NCBI GenBank assembly: GCA_017165825.1
Contig: CM029383.1
Location: 11,205,219-11,269,218 of the forward strand
DNA from: Hepsetus odoe
Taxonomy: Eukaryota; Chordata; Actinopteri; Characiformes; Hepsetidae
Direction of reading: 5' to 3'
Length of the DNA stretch: 64,000 bases
Part shown: positions 1-12,198 of the stretch, in pieces
Position numbering within the stretch: position 1 is the stretch's first letter
Layout: every line of letters starts with the position of its first letter
Translations under genes and position numbers: made by a program
The notes under the pieces: model-generated
Told to the model about the DNA's origin: nothing
Seen by the model: only the letters and a program-made list of their open reading frames with translations
Database searches by the model: none

Positions 1-506
1 GAAAACAAGTTCTATAATCCTTACTGGTGCAGTGAGTAGATTCTAATTTCTCAAAACAACCATGTCAGAAAACATAATCTGTGGTCAAGGAAAAGCTGTT
101 TCAGAAACATCACATTCTTAGCCTGTATCAATTAAAAGAAACAACTAAGGAAATGCTTGATTTGATATTAAAACCACAGAGAAAAATAATCAAGCAGGAC
201 AATATTCTTTCACTCTTTTTAAAATTAAACCTTTTTTTGTAATATACCCTTTTTCCTTCATGCAAATCATAACAAAAATAACAGAGTAGTATAACAGCAT
301 TTTAAAGGCTCAAAGAGTTACTTATTGTAAATGCATGCATTTCATGTTGTTTCTCTAAAACGTAGTGAAAATATTTTAAGTAAAAAAGTTGCAAAATTAT
401 ATTTTTGGTGGGAAGAATTGCCCTCAGCCAAAATTCTTCTTCGACATTACTTTCCCAAAAAATATTGTTTACCCAAACTTTTCATCACACTGTTACTGAA
501 GGTTTG
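1..506. other. AT-rich sequence, nothing recognised
   Basis: No exon, repeat family or RNA gene could be recognised here. Confidence 0.5.
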
Positions 507-622
507 CTGCCTAGCATTAGCATTAACAATAGAGACTGCTTAGCAATATCATTAACAATAAAGTCTACCTAGCGTTTCCGTTAACAATAGAGGCTACCTC
601 ACATTAGTGTTAACAACAGAAC
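507..622. repeat. Four-copy 29-bp tandem repeat
   Basis: Four units of exactly 29 bp (507-535, 536-564, 565-593, 594-622) share the frame ctRcctagcattNNNNttaac followed by aatagag-like ends. They differ from one another at several positions each. Confidence 0.75.
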
Positions 623-2210
623 AATGGAGTGATTTTTTTAAATAACTTTGTAAATAAAGACTGTCAAAATCATTCTTTCCAAGAGACAAAACTCTTGAAA
701 ACTGAAACAAAAACTGATCTTTCTTGGAAATCGCGTAAGCAGATATTTGAAAATATGTAATGTTTCTTGTGTTTTTCCATTGCCAGATTGGTTGATGTCA
801 CACAATAGGGGAGATTGAGACAGCATGGCAAATGAATGATGACTAAAATTGGAAAAAAAAGGACAAAAAGAAAATAGCTATATATTTATATCTATATTAC
901 AGTCATTATTATTTTAAGTTGTCACATATACCAAAAAAGTGGGTCCTATTCTTTATAAACAAACAAGCAGATGACTATCAGCACTGGAATTCCTCCAGCA
1001 CTTGGGCAGAATGTGATGTTATCTCTCTGAGACCAAGCTGATTTACAAGTTCTGGTACAAATGGCTTCCACGTGGGTGCAATTGGACTTCAATTCTTTAA
1101 GGAGCACACTGACGCAAAACAAACAATTTTCCAAATGCCCCCCCCCGCCCTCTCTCTTGTATCAAGAAGGACAAAAATAGATAAAAGCACCAATTACAAC
1201 TAGATAAATTAGTCTTGATGATGGCCTTTTACTGGCAGTAGAAACAGACATTATCACAGCCAGGCTGCAGACTCCTTAACCCTTTATGCTAAAGGAACAG
1301 CAGCAGAGCCAAAAGAGGATTATGGTAAGTATCCTAAATAAACCATTAGAGACATCTTTTGAAGCAAATAACAAGGTTATGCAAAGTAATGCAAGTAAAT
1401 CATGCTAGTGAAGCATCCATTATGAATTTTCACAAGACACTTGTAAAAAATGAACATCAATTAAGATTTTACTAAACTACATTACATTAGAATTCTATGT
1501 AATAGATAGAAATATAAGTATTACTATCAGTAGAAACTAGCCTAAAAAGAATAATAATACAATTTAAATTAAAACCAAAAGATGGTTTAAATATCCAATA
1601 AGGGGTTTGCATGCCCCCATTATCATTCATAACATTTAATGAAATATTTAAATCATTCAAATCACAATGTTTTTTTCTCAAAACTGTTCGTTACAGCATT
1701 GGTCATCTAGAGAGCCTTGATTGTCACATATCATGGTTTCTGACAAAGCACCTTTCAAAGGCTTGGTAAACACTATGACCAATTATTAATACAAAAGCAG
1801 ACAATCCACCAAACATGAAAAATAAATCTTTGATGATAACATGTGCACTAGCCAACGTTAGAATGACTCAACAGTTTTATGTTCTTTGTTGGCCTTTGCT
1901 GCTCTGGAGTCCTCAGAGGTGGCATGGAGCTGTCCAAGCTGCCTTGGTTTCTCACACTATCCACAGTAATCACCAGCTTTATCTGTCTCCACAGCAGCTG
2001 TGGCCACACCCACCATTTACAGCAAAGAGCTGCTTTCACAGCTAAACTTCATGGAAGATTAAAGTCCAGACTCCATTTCAAATACTTCTGAGACTTTTAA
2101 ATAATATTTGTGACATTCTAAGTGATAAGTGACATTTAATGAACTGATTCCTTATGAGCCAATATTTAAATAATACATAAATATTTGTAAAGAGTGTTTT
2201 AAAGTGTTAT
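623..2210. other. Unannotated, nothing recognised
   Basis: Short ORFs only, none with splice context or family resemblance. There is a short C tract at 1138-1146. Presumably intron of the minus-strand gene. Confidence 0.45.
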
Positions 2211-2214
2211 ACAT

Positions 2215-2640
2215 AGTGATGAATATGAAGCTAAAAATAGAGAAATTAAAGTTGTGATAATGAAAAATTCTGGAGTGAGTTGATGAAGTGATGGGCAGTG
2301 TACCCAGTGGAGAGAGAGTGATGACTGATGCATACTTTAATGGACATGTTGGTGAAGGGAACAGAGGTGATGAGGAGGTCATGGGTAGGTATGGTGTTAG
2401 GGGGAGGAATACAGAAGTTCAGATGGTTGTGGATTTTGCTAAAAGGATGGAAATGGTTGTAATGAATAAATATTTACAGAAGAGGTAGGAACACAGGGTG
2501 ACACATAGGAGGGGAGGAAGATGCACACAGGTGGATTATGTCCTTTGCAAAGGTGAAGATGCAGAGGACAAAGAAGAAATGGAAATGGCTAATTCTGCCA
2601 CTAAATAGGAGAGCCAAAAGAGAACAACAATCTCCCTGAA
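2215..2640 (+). mobile_element. RTE-like LINE endonuclease fragment
   Basis: The plus strand keeps recognisable APE-endonuclease wording of a fish RTE-type LINE: SGERVMTDAYFNGHVGEG (from IGADFNGHVGEG, with the GADFN motif damaged), then EEVMGRYGV and VVDFAKRMEMVV. Stops and frameshifts follow. The same family occurs at 57.95-60.05 kb. Confidence 0.7.
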
Positions 2641-2698
2641 ATGGCAGACATTCTGAAGGCATGCCAATCCATGCCAGCTGCTCGACAGGACACTGATG

Positions 2699-2937
2699 AA
2701 AAGTGAAAGTGAAAGTGACAACCCTTGTCATTGCGAGGTCACAGCACTGCACACCATGAACCACAACCTCTGCGACCTCTGCTTTTAACCCATGCAGCTA
2801 TTGAAAGCGCCCGGGGAGCAGTGACGGGGACGGTACCTTGCTCAGGGGTACCTCAGGGCAACCTACTTGTGAGGGAATCGAACCCACAATCTCCCGATGC
2901 GGGGCAACTCCCTAACCACTAGGCCACCGCTGCCCCG
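2699..2937 (-). mobile_element. SINE type A (tRNA-headed), nearly complete
   Basis: Read on the minus strand it starts gcggtggcctagtggttagg (A-box-like), then gggttcgattccc (B box), a conserved body with ccttgagcaaggtacc-like wording, and ends ttgtcactttcactttc. This is the most common SINE of the window. Confidence 0.8.
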
Positions 2938-2983
2938 ACTTCTGCATTTAACCCATGTTCTATAATCTTAATTTATCCCATGC

Positions 2984-3157
2984 AGAAGTCGGGGCAGCGA
3001 CTAACTCAAACACCTGCAGCAGTGGGCAGCTATTGAAAGCGCCCGGGGAGCAGGGACGGCTCAAGGGTACCTCAGGGCAACCTATTGGGAAGGGGTTCAA
3101 ACCCCGATCCTCCGATCATGCAGCTAACGCCCTAACCACTAGGCCACCGCTGCCCCA
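2984..3157 (-). mobile_element. SINE type A, partial second copy
   Basis: Same head (ggggcagcggtggcctagtg on the minus strand) with a shorter body; it lies about 50 bp from the previous copy in the same orientation. Confidence 0.7.
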
Positions 3158-4626
3158 GTGCTCAACATATGGGCTCACAAGTATGATAAGTGCAACCACT
3201 GCCCCACCATAACCCTTTAGATCCACTTACCATGACACCTGGCTGGTCTATTTCATTTGTGATCAACACATAGCTCCAGTGTCTTTAAAAATATGAACAA
3301 ACAAATGTTGCTGAAGAGAAAGTAATTCAAAATAATTATTTTGACTAAAAGCAAAACACCTTGAACAATGCATATTCGGAACACAGCCTGTTAAGAGATC
3401 TCCATTTAAGCCTTAGCCTGGCAATTATAGCATTGTAGCTACACTCGATTCAGCCTCATCTCCATGCTCAAACTTCATCTTTCTACACATTGCAATCTCT
3501 GTTTGCTTTTCCAAGCGGAATTCCCTCTGACAAAGGGTCTCTTCAGTGGGTAACAGTAAGGCTTCTATACAGATTCATGAGCTCAGGCATTCCACACACC
3601 TGTTTGGGGAGCGTTCTGTAAAAACGCAATGAAAACGCAGACACTTGCACAGCGCAATGCCCTGATCTAATTCCTACCTCAATATGTCTACTAATTATAA
3701 CATACTATAGTATACATGAAGTATATCATAAGTATATCATATCACTTATATCAGTTTTATAAGTGAATAAGTAAATTGAAAGTTATTTTATATTGTTTCA
3801 CAATATGTGTTTTCAAATATATTGTCCTATTACCTGCATGTTAAAACATAAGTAATGCAGCAAACTTTTATATTCCTAAATTCTGTTCAGTTTATTCCAT
3901 ACAATAAATCTAATATTTCTTAGGGTTTAGTGGTTTCTTCTACTAAGAATACTTTTCTACTTTATACCAGAAAAAAAAAAATTGAAAAAAGGTAGTCCCA
4001 TCATCTTTCATATCCCTGGTTAAAACTCTCAACTGCATCTCATACTCTCTTACTATTTCATTATGAACACCGAAAAGGTCTAACTAACCACTCCCCATAG
4101 TCAAAGACCAAAAATAAGCTGGACCATCTTTCTGATTGAACTGATTTAAAGCTGCCCCATGTCACCTATAGCTTTACTTATAAGCAAAAGAGCACTGCTT
4201 TTGTATACACTGTACATACAAGTACAATATCAAAAACCTTATCTAAAACCTTAGCTGAAAATTAAGTAGGAAACTACCATTGCTCAATCATGACATCATC
4301 CTATAGTTTCATATGAAAAGTTTAAATAATGAGATCACAAAGTCTGGATGACTAATCAGACTGAGTCTTAAGTGTTTTTCTCAGTGATAAAGCATGTGGT
4401 GTGTGGTGTGCAACTGCTAGAGTTACTAGCTTCACTCTGTTGTGCAACTAAAAAGTTTCACAAGTCAGAACAGTACAGGTCCTCAAAGATTGAATGGATT
4501 CATAAGACAAATCCACTAATAATTGGATTCCAGAGACAAATATATGTTGCCTAAACCTGTTGTAGTAGGTATTAAGGCTTAGAATAGGCAGATGAATTCT
4601 AATATGAATACACAAAATGTATATAC
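3158..4626. other. Unannotated intronic DNA
   Basis: AT-rich with no recognisable exon or repeat. Presumed intron following the minus-strand coding exon. Confidence 0.4.
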
Positions 4627-4841
4627 CTGTTTTACTTTCTCTGATGATAGTGGGCCTTTTCTTGGGCTGGATCTTTCGAAACTTTCCTTTGAAGTCTTCT
4701 GGCATGAATGTATCCATGGAGAGGGTGGCAATCTGGGCCAAAATAACACTGTCCTGGCTCTGAGTGTCCCAGGACTCTGTCTTGCTTTGCACCATGTCTC
4801 CAGTATTGACCACATCTTTCTTAGACATATCCAATATAAGG
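4627..4841 (-). CDS. First coding exon of an unidentified host gene (minus strand, continues past left edge)
   Basis: On the minus strand an acceptor (ttgctttctgtcag) at 4842 opens an exon. The first ATG is at 4828 with G at -3, and 67 codons run to a donor (ACAG then GTATAT) at 4627. The peptide starts MSKKDVVNTGDMVQSK, includes LAQIATLSMDTFMPEDF, and ends in a very basic stretch (KGKFRKIQPKKRPTIIRESK). It has ordered codon use, no repeats, and good splice sites at both ends, unlike chance ORFs here. I do not recognise the protein. By human gene order (RXFP2 followed by FRY in the same orientation) an alternative N-terminus of fry is possible; the sequence does not prove it. No further exon was recognised between 1 and 4600. 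Confidence 0.6.
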
Positions 4842-5248
4842 CTGACAGAAAGCAATCACGTTCACTTACTCAGCAGCATGGGTACTACAATCCTTTGTCA
4901 CTTCCTCAGGAGACTATGTCTTTCTTTCAGTTTTATTTAGGTTCTTTGTTTGTCTGTCTTTCTCTTTAGAAATCTTCAAGGTTCGTATACTTATCTCCCT
5001 TAGTTGTGAAGTAGCTTCTTTCCTTTTCGTTCTCCTTTTTGCTGACTGAGCAAAGGAAGATGTGCTGTGAGATAGAGTGAAGCAGCCTGTGCGTGCCTGC
5101 CTCAGAGATGTTTGTCAGACAAGTGAATGTGTTGTAAAGCCTGTGCTACCACTGGTCTAGGCTGTTTAGCCTGTTACAGTAGCCACCGAATAGGGCAGGT
5201 GTAGGATTACTCAAGCCAGACCCGCCTCTTTTTACAGCCACAGAGCGA

Positions 5249-5273
5249 GGGGGGGTTGGGGGGTGTTTGGGGG
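5249..5273 (+). other. G-rich tract with quadruplex potential
   Basis: Three G runs of 7, 6 and 5 separated by 2 and 5 bases; the longest run can supply two tetrad strands, so a G-quadruplex is possible. Confidence 0.4.
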
Positions 5274-5289
5274 AAGACAAGCAATGTGA

Positions 5290-8200
5290 AAGTGAAGTGG
5301 ATTTGGTTTATGTGCTCCACTTTGTAATAAACTACTTTATCACAAGTATCGAATGAGAGAATGTGTTTATATTGCCTTGTTCTAGTCTTAAGTAATGCAC
5401 ACCAGGCTTATGCCTTATATACTAAATGAAAATACATTTTTGTCTGTTCTCAATGTGTGCTCTTTTTCCAAATTGTTGTCAAGACACCACATCCCAACAG
5501 TGCTACTCCCAAACACTGAGGTTTCACAAACCATTAACATTTCTCATGTTCAGAACAACCAGCAGTGCTTACAAAACCTTGCTTCAATTAACATTTTCCA
5601 GAAACTAAAGGTCTTCTTTAGTGACATTAAGCTAACAATCAGCTATCCTGTTCCCTGACCTACAGATGTAGCTGGGTTTGAGAAGTAACCTTTTTGAAGG
5701 TAAGCAGAGAAAGAGGCACCTTATTCTCTGTATCTCCTGAGAGAAGGAAAGGCAGCAAGAGGAAAAAACAAAATGAGAGAGAGGCTGGCCACACCCACAA
5801 AACAGCTTTCACCTCTTCTTTTAAAACAACACTGATCCTGAGCTGAAACGTGTGACTCCTCACCCTAAGGACCTATGAAGGCAACTGAAAGGATCAGATT
5901 TTTTTGAGAATTTGAGTCTAGATCTGGTTTATTTAGCTATACCCTACACAGATTTATGCAAAATGGCATGATAACAAATTTTATTACAACATAACCTCCC
6001 ACCTAATTCATTAACAGAGAAAGAAAGACCCACAATTTGCTATTACCTGATCACACTTTCTTTTTGTATTCAGGCACCCAGAGAAGTACGAGGGATTCCT
6101 AGCTAGTAAATACACACAAACAAATGAACATCTCCCACTTACACACACGTAAATACAGGGTCTGTCTTGCTCTCGGGCACACATATACACAGGCATGATA
6201 TGGGCACACCCATTAATTAGAGCCAAGTAGTAAACAAACATGAGAGTGGGCTTCATTTCCACTTCTCCCGCCCTCTTCTCCACCCACCCTTACAAACACA
6301 CACACACACAAACTATGCACGGTCTGCCTACACTTTATTTAAATAACAAGAACAAAAAAACACACACCCTGTCAACTACACAAAAGCTTAACTGATTGGT
6401 CTGCTTCTCACCCAAACCAACAGGAATTACTCATTAAACAAGCTTTAAGCCCATCACACTGCCCAAACACTCCGCATGACGCATATGTTAACATTCCAAA
6501 GCTGGCTATCTGCACAGGGTTGTCAAAATTTCATATGGCAAGATAACTATCTGCAAAAATCATCTAAATTATACTTTATTTACAAAGTTTTAAAACTGCC
6601 TTTTCGCATACTAAAAATGAGGCAAAGTTTAGACAGGCTTTACATCATCCATTTGTTCAGCAGTTGGCTATGACAAAAAATGTAAGAAATAAATCAATCC
6701 CTTCTGTCCTGATAATCTCTCTCTTGTTCTTTTGTATGACGACAGCTCATCTATTTCCAGAAGGTGGTGTGATCTCACAGTCGGAACAGCCACCCATCCC
6801 AAGGCCATTAGCCTAAATGTGTTGTGCACACATGTGAATGAAAGTGATCTTATCCAGAAACTGATTCCAGAACCTTGAAAAGAATTCTGTAAATGGAAAA
6901 TCATGGAAAAGCGGATCTCACATTCTGATGGCCTTGTTGATATTAAGGGGAGATGAAGTATATGGCTGCCCTCTAGTGGCCCGCAGGGTAAATAATAATT
7001 CGTTTGTTTTTTTTAATCCCATTGTTCAAAAATAATTGCCAAACAAAGAACATGTTAAACAGAATAGCAGGCATCTATATTGTGTTATGACATTTTAAAT
7101 AAGCAGCAATAAAGTACAAGCATTTTGCTTTTAGGTATTCATATATTTCTCTGTTGATGGAAAATTGTTTACAGCTGGCAAGCGTCAAGACAGTGCCCGT
7201 TAATTGAGGAGAGAAAGCCCACTGACAGTGCGAGTGTGGGTGGACATGTTGTTGCTATCCATACAGAGTACTGCCAGACAGCAGCACAAACAAAGCACAC
7301 CAATGGGAGGAAAGAAAGTGAGCAAAGGAGGGAGGGAGAGAGAGCAAGAGAAAGGGGGTAAGGGGGGGGGGGGGGGATTGAGAGAGAGACACTGCTGTGC
7401 AGGGTATTTCTATGACTAAGCCCCCTCATCTTGCAGCCATACATGAGTGGCTCCTTAAACTTGGTTAATAATTCATATGGATCCAAGTTTATTCTCCCAG
7501 TGCTTTAAAAACCATCCCTGAGGCATGGACAAAGGAACAGATAGTGACAAAGTGGTGGAGAGCTACGTGTTGATGGATATGAAGAAAGACCGTGAGATCA
7601 GTAAGACTGAATAGGCAGTTAATGGATTAGCCTGCCTTCACAGCTCTATAGACAGATGGACAAATACTCAGAGATCCAGCATAGGCCACATTGATTCAGT
7701 TCTAAAAGCAGCCTGGTGAAAAAACAAAAACAAAATAACTCCAACACACACACACATCCATGCACACACTCATACACTTACTGACACTGTGGTTAGAGTT
7801 ATGTAATGCCCCTGGGGCAGAATATGGCTAGCAGTTTCAGAGCTCACTATACCACTCACCTGCCTTCAGGTTAACTATGCAGAACTCAGGAACCACTGGG
7901 GTAGTGACAGTGCTCATTGTTCCTCATATTCACATTCGCTGCACTGATAATGACTGCTCAGTGAGAACAGATGAGGTTTCATCGGGACCTTAATTACAAC
8001 ATCAACCAGATGTTCTGGTTATATAGTGTGACTATTCCATCTTACAGCAAAGTTAAACCCTTAGGCTAGGGCTCGTAACTGCGTACCACAAAGCCAGTTT
8101 AGAAAAACTTGGGGTCTGCATGAACATTCCTCAATTCTTGGATCATCCAAAAGCAAAGAAATCTAACATTTCTATGAAAACAACCTCCAGGGTTATACAC

Positions 8201-8490
8201 AAGAACAGTGCCTATCATGTGTGACAGCAAAGGTTTCTTTTTTACGGTTTACAGTTGAATCTCTTTACCACAGAGAGAGAAAATCACACGTGTCAAAAGT
8301 GACAGAGAGAGAGAGATCCTCAGAAGAAATCAGTGAATGTTCAGAGACATCCTCATCGACAGCAGCCCGCTGTAGCGTGAAGACACACACAACAATGGGG
8401 TATCTGGGTCGGAAACAGCGGGAGAGAGTAATTCTGCGATACGGTAACAGAAACTGGGGAGCTTGGGTAACAAAAGGATGCTGAACATCA
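5290..8490. other. Presumed first intron of the minus-strand gene
   Basis: Contains a short CA run (about 6296-6310), a 15-G run (7362-7376) preceded by GA-rich sequence from about 7315, and the CTCF-type motif at 6965. No exon was recognised. Confidence 0.4.
6965..6981 (-). promoter_or_regulatory. Strong CTCF-type motif
   Basis: Minus-strand GGCCACTAGAGGGCAGC matches the vertebrate CTCF core (CCASYAGRKGGCRS) at essentially every position. It lies in the first intron of the presumed minus-strand gene, between its coding exon and promoter. Binding itself cannot be read from sequence. Confidence 0.5.
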
Positions 8491-8499
8491 TGGCTTACT

Positions 8500-8695
8500 G
8501 TACATTTACATTTAGAGCTTTTATCAGATGCTCTTATCAAAAGCAACTTCCATTTCCCAGTTGCCAAAACAGGCTGGCTGGCTTAGGGGTCTTGCTCAGG
8601 AACCCAGTCACGACAGTGTTGGAGATGGGATTGAACCTGCAACCTACTGGTGCACAAACAAGAATCCTACAAACAGACCACCACTGAAGAGTATT
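8500..8695 (-). mobile_element. SINE type B, diverged copy
   Basis: The plus strand begins catttacatttagagctttt and includes tcttgctcaggaaccc, the reverse of a fish tRNA-headed SINE whose tail reads gcatttagcagacgctctta. The head at about 8650-8695 is degraded. Confidence 0.65.
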
Positions 8696-9229
8696 GTACA
8701 GCCTATATAAGCTCAACTCCCACATCACATCATCCACCCAAATATCATGAGTGTGAATGATGTGGAAGTGATCGAGTTCTTAGTCGATCAAAAATGAACA
8801 GCAGAATGAAGGGAACCACCCAGAAGCATTAAAATACATAAACAAACTCCTTCATTTAAATATAATTCATTTAATTGAGTATTGTGAGAAAGGTTTTACA
8901 AGAGCTAAGGCCAAATGCTGTCCAGACTAGTATATGCATGCACACTATCGAAATAAATCTCAGCCCCCGGTAGATAAAGTTGGAGAAGTGGAGAGCAGTA
9001 TTTGCTCTTGAGGGGTAAAGTGTGTAGGCAGCTTAAGGAGAATTGAACACGACCTTGTTGACAACATCGTAGTGGCATCTTTTCTATATAATGTCTTGAT
9101 TTAGTAGCCAAGCTCGGCTAAAATACATGATTTTAGTTCATTTATATGTAAAATACCGCCTATCACAGCACAGCACAGATAACTGGCTGCTATATAATAA
9201 ACAAAAACGTTTTTATTTTTTTCACCGTC
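8696..9229. other. Unannotated
   Basis: No exon or repeat recognised between the SINE and the CpG-rich region. Confidence 0.4.
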
Positions 9230-9620
9230 TAACGGTCGCTCCTCATCCTGCTAGCCAGCATGTAGCCTAGCCCTCAGCTGGTCGCCCACATTCCGAAAAG
9301 GCTGACTGCGGACACAAAACAGCATTTAAGCCTTTCCCCAAAACAAACCATACCTGTCGTGTCGTTGTTTCTTCCCTTAAATGTTCATTCCTTTGTTGGA
9401 ATTGGCTTTGTATCTATTTTATTGTGTCGTCGTGTTTCTTCTGTTCCATCGACTGTCAGAGAAAGGCAGCGGCTGAGGAGCAAGTGTCTACGCCCCTGGC
9501 AACCAATCAGCGCGAAGAGAGAGGCAAAGGCCGTCGCTGATTGGAGAAACAGTGCATCGATCATTTTCGCTCGTCGCCCCGCCTGAAGAGATGCTGCTGG
9601 ATGCTGAGCGCAGGTGCAGC
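9230..9620. promoter_or_regulatory. CpG-rich promoter-like region with CCAAT boxes
   Basis: This stretch carries many CpGs in an otherwise CpG-poor, AT-rich window. It includes CCAAT boxes in both directions (aaccaatcagcgcg near 9500 and ctgattgg near 9536), GC-rich runs near 9570-9585, and no TATA box that I can see. It sits about 4.5 kb upstream of the first coding exon of the minus-strand gene and 5.1 kb past the rxfp2 stop. Confidence 0.45.
9354..9600 (-). other. Possible noncoding first exon of the minus-strand gene
   Basis: Within a CpG-rich stretch the minus strand reads to CGACAG followed by GTATGG, a plausible donor at 9354. The stretch has only a tiny ORF (starts MEQKKHDDTIK, then stop). 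It would splice to the acceptor at 4842, giving a 5' UTR exon for the gene whose coding exon is 4627-4841. The upstream boundary is unknown. Confidence 0.35.
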
Positions 9621-10129
9621 AATTCATACACACAGGAAGGATGGATAGAAGTAAATGAGCATTTTCTACTGGGATTTTAGTTATTCAAATTAATAGAAAA
9701 CTCACACTTTACTTTGGCACCCAGACTGAACTAAAAACACATGATTTCATGCACACATTTCACTAGAATAGTGGAATAGTGAGCGGAGCAGGGATGTCCT
9801 GTATGCTGTATTAGAGACAATCTGTAAATGTTGATTTAGGAGGAGGATTTAAACTTAGATTTGCAAATATGACCTCTTCAAAAAATACCTACTAACTTTT
9901 CCTAACTATCTCACATTTCAACATTTTCATCTCTTTATTATCTTTAAAAAAATAGAGATTTTTACAGACACTAAAATAGATTTGACACACACTAGCTTTT
10001 GACGTATAAGGTTGTGTAGATATTTACTTCTTTGACTTATTCAGTGTTGATTAGTACTTAACTAGCAAATAGTCAATCAACAGTCATTGTCTTAAATTTA
10101 GTTTACAGGAAGGATGTGGACCAAGCACT

Positions 10130-10192
10130 GATGTGCATTACTCTAGATTAAAGTGTCTGTTAAATGCTGCAAATATAATGTAAATGTAATGT
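10130..10192 (+). mobile_element. SINE type B tail fragment
   Basis: Reads gtctgttaaatgctgcaaat followed by a taatgtaaatgtaatg tail, the 3' end of the type B SINE; head and body are absent. Confidence 0.5.
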
Positions 10193-10372
10193 TTTTTTAG
10201 TGCTCTGTGTTCATATAGACTTCCTTGTTCTCTGAGGATTATTGTTAAAGGATAACAGCCACGCTTGAATATTTTTTAACAGCATAGGATTTTGTTATAC
10301 CACAACACCGAAAACTGCAACCTTTGCCAAGAACATTTGGGTGGGAAAAGAGATGGGAAACTTGACCAACTG

Positions 10373-11354
10373 CAGTCATGTGAAAAAATTAGGACAGCCT
10401 ATGAAAGCCTGTGTGTTTTTGTAACATTCTTGGACATATGGATATTTGAATTAAACTTGAACAATACTGGGAGAATCAGTAATATAACTAAACAATTAAA
10501 ACATAATAAAAGACTTTTCAAAATTTTCTGTAAAATGTAACTCTACAAAAATGCGATTTCTGGTGGGGAATAAATTAGGACATCCCCACCTTTATTCCAA
10601 TTAAATTGACTCAAATCACACAGGTGTAGCACATCTGTTACTTAGCATTTGAAGGAGGTTTGCACCTTTTGCCCCTCATTTAGTTTGGTGCTCCTGACTG
10701 TTGAGGTGAGAGTGAACACAATGGTGAGATCAAAAGAGCTGTCTTACGCCTTCAGAAAGAAGATTGTTGCATCTTATAAGCTTATAAGGGATTTGAAAAG
10801 ATCTCAAAAGAATTTGCAATCTGCCATTCCACTGTGCGGAAAGGAGTCTACAAGTGCAGGATTTCCAAAACAACTGCCAATATGCCCAGGTCTTGCCGTT
10901 CACTCCCGGAGCAGACGGCAAGATGCTAAAAGAAGTCTCCAAAAACCCTAATGGGACCTACAGCAGGCTCTTGCTACTGCTGATGTGAAAGTGCATGCCT
11001 CTATATTCAGAAAGAGACTGCACAACTTTAACTTGTGGAGATGTGCAAGGAGGAAACCTTTGCTCTCTATGAGAAACATCAAGGCCAGAATGAAGTTTGC
11101 CAGAGAGAACATAGACAAAGACCAGGACTTCTGAAATTATGTTCTTTGCACAGATGAGTCTAAAATTTAATTATCTGGATACCAGAACAGAGGACATATC
11201 TGGAGTAAACCAAATACAGCATTCCAGAAAAAGAAACTCATACCAACTGTGAAGCATGGCGGTGGAAGTGTCATGGTTTGGAGACGCTTTGCTGTATTTT
11301 TGTATATAACATTTTCTAATAAAGAGCTGAATATTTAATTTTTTCACATGACTG
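10373..11354 (+). mobile_element. Tc1-like element, internally deleted (family 1)
   Basis: It is bounded by inverted ends cagtcatgtgaaaaaattag and its complement just before 11354. Between them, transposase remnants run in order: the N-terminal helix-turn-helix start (MVRSKELSYAFRKKIVASYK, from 10720), a segment around MRNIKARMKFARENIDK, the first catalytic Asp region (CTDES at about 11150), and HGGGSVMVW. The remaining DDE core is deleted, and frameshifts break the rest. A same-family copy lies inverted at 35413-37303. Confidence 0.8.
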
Positions 11355-11650
11355 TATGTTTTGATACTGTCTTGGTAAAGAGCACTCACTTCTCTAGTAT
11401 CTAACCACAGATATACATTTGAAAAAGAAGAAAGAGAGGAAGATGGAAAAAGAAGATGGCGAAAAAGAATAAGAAGTACTTGCATTCATAATTGCATTTC
11501 AAAATAGAGCAGCAGATCCAGGATCACATTTACTTCATAAAGTTGTCTCTCAGTATATAGCAAAAAAGCACTGGTGTAAAGCAGCACTCCTACATCTTAA
11601 AACCAGTCTTACCATACAGAATAATACATCATGAATGATATATATATATA

Positions 11651-12195
11651 TACAGTACTGTGCAAAAGTTTTAGGCAAGTGTGAAAAAATGCTGTAAACA
11701 AAGAATGCTTTCATATATAAATAATGATTGTTTATTTTGATCAAAATGCAAAGTGATTGAACGAAAGAAAAATCTAAATCAAATCAATATTTGGTGTTAT
11801 TACCTTTTGCCTTCAAACCAGCATCAATTCTTCTAGGTACACTTGCACAAAGTCAGGAATTTTGTAGGATTATAGTCGGTGTATAAGATCAACCAATTTT
11901 AGCAGACAGGTGCTAATGATCATCAATGTCACACGTGACGTTGAAACACAGTCATGTTTGGAACAACCTACCAGCTGAGATCCTTCAAAAACTGTGTGCA
12001 AGTGTACCTAGAAGAACTGATGCTATTTTGAAGGCAAAGGGTGGTCTGCAAATATGGATTTGTTAGATTCTCTTTTGTTCATTCACTGCATTTTGATACA
12101 ATTAGTGAAAATAAATGATTAATACTTCAGTTTTAAAAGAAAGCGTTCTTTGTTTGTATTTTTCCCCACCTACCTAAAACTTTACACAATACTAT
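11651..12195 (+). mobile_element. Mariner/Tc1-type nonautonomous element with long inverted ends, copy 1
   Basis: It starts tacagtactgtgcaaaagtt and ends cctaaaactttacacaatac, with roughly 200-bp imperfect inverted halves (tcttctaggtacacttgcac on the left, its complement on the right). No transposase is left. The family also appears at 12280-12603 and at 58.98-59.76 kb. Confidence 0.75.

Positions 12196-12198
<3 letters not shown>

Noticed and set aside
946..1134. Minus-strand open frame with cysteines and a hydrophobic end
   Set aside because: Looks a little like an extracellular/TM segment but has no splice sites in phase with the exon at 4627 and no known relative.
2725..3212. Open frames around 2.7-3.2 kb
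   Set aside because: They lie in SINE copies; similar frames recur at 28.2, 60.2 and 63.2 kb for the same reason.
7169..7486. Minus-strand open frame with poly-Pro/Leu run
   Set aside because: The proline run is the translation of the G/C tract at 7362-7376; no other support.
9385..9633. Minus-strand 82-codon open frame in the CpG-rich region
   Set aside because: Composition follows local GC content; the region is better explained as promoter and 5' UTR.
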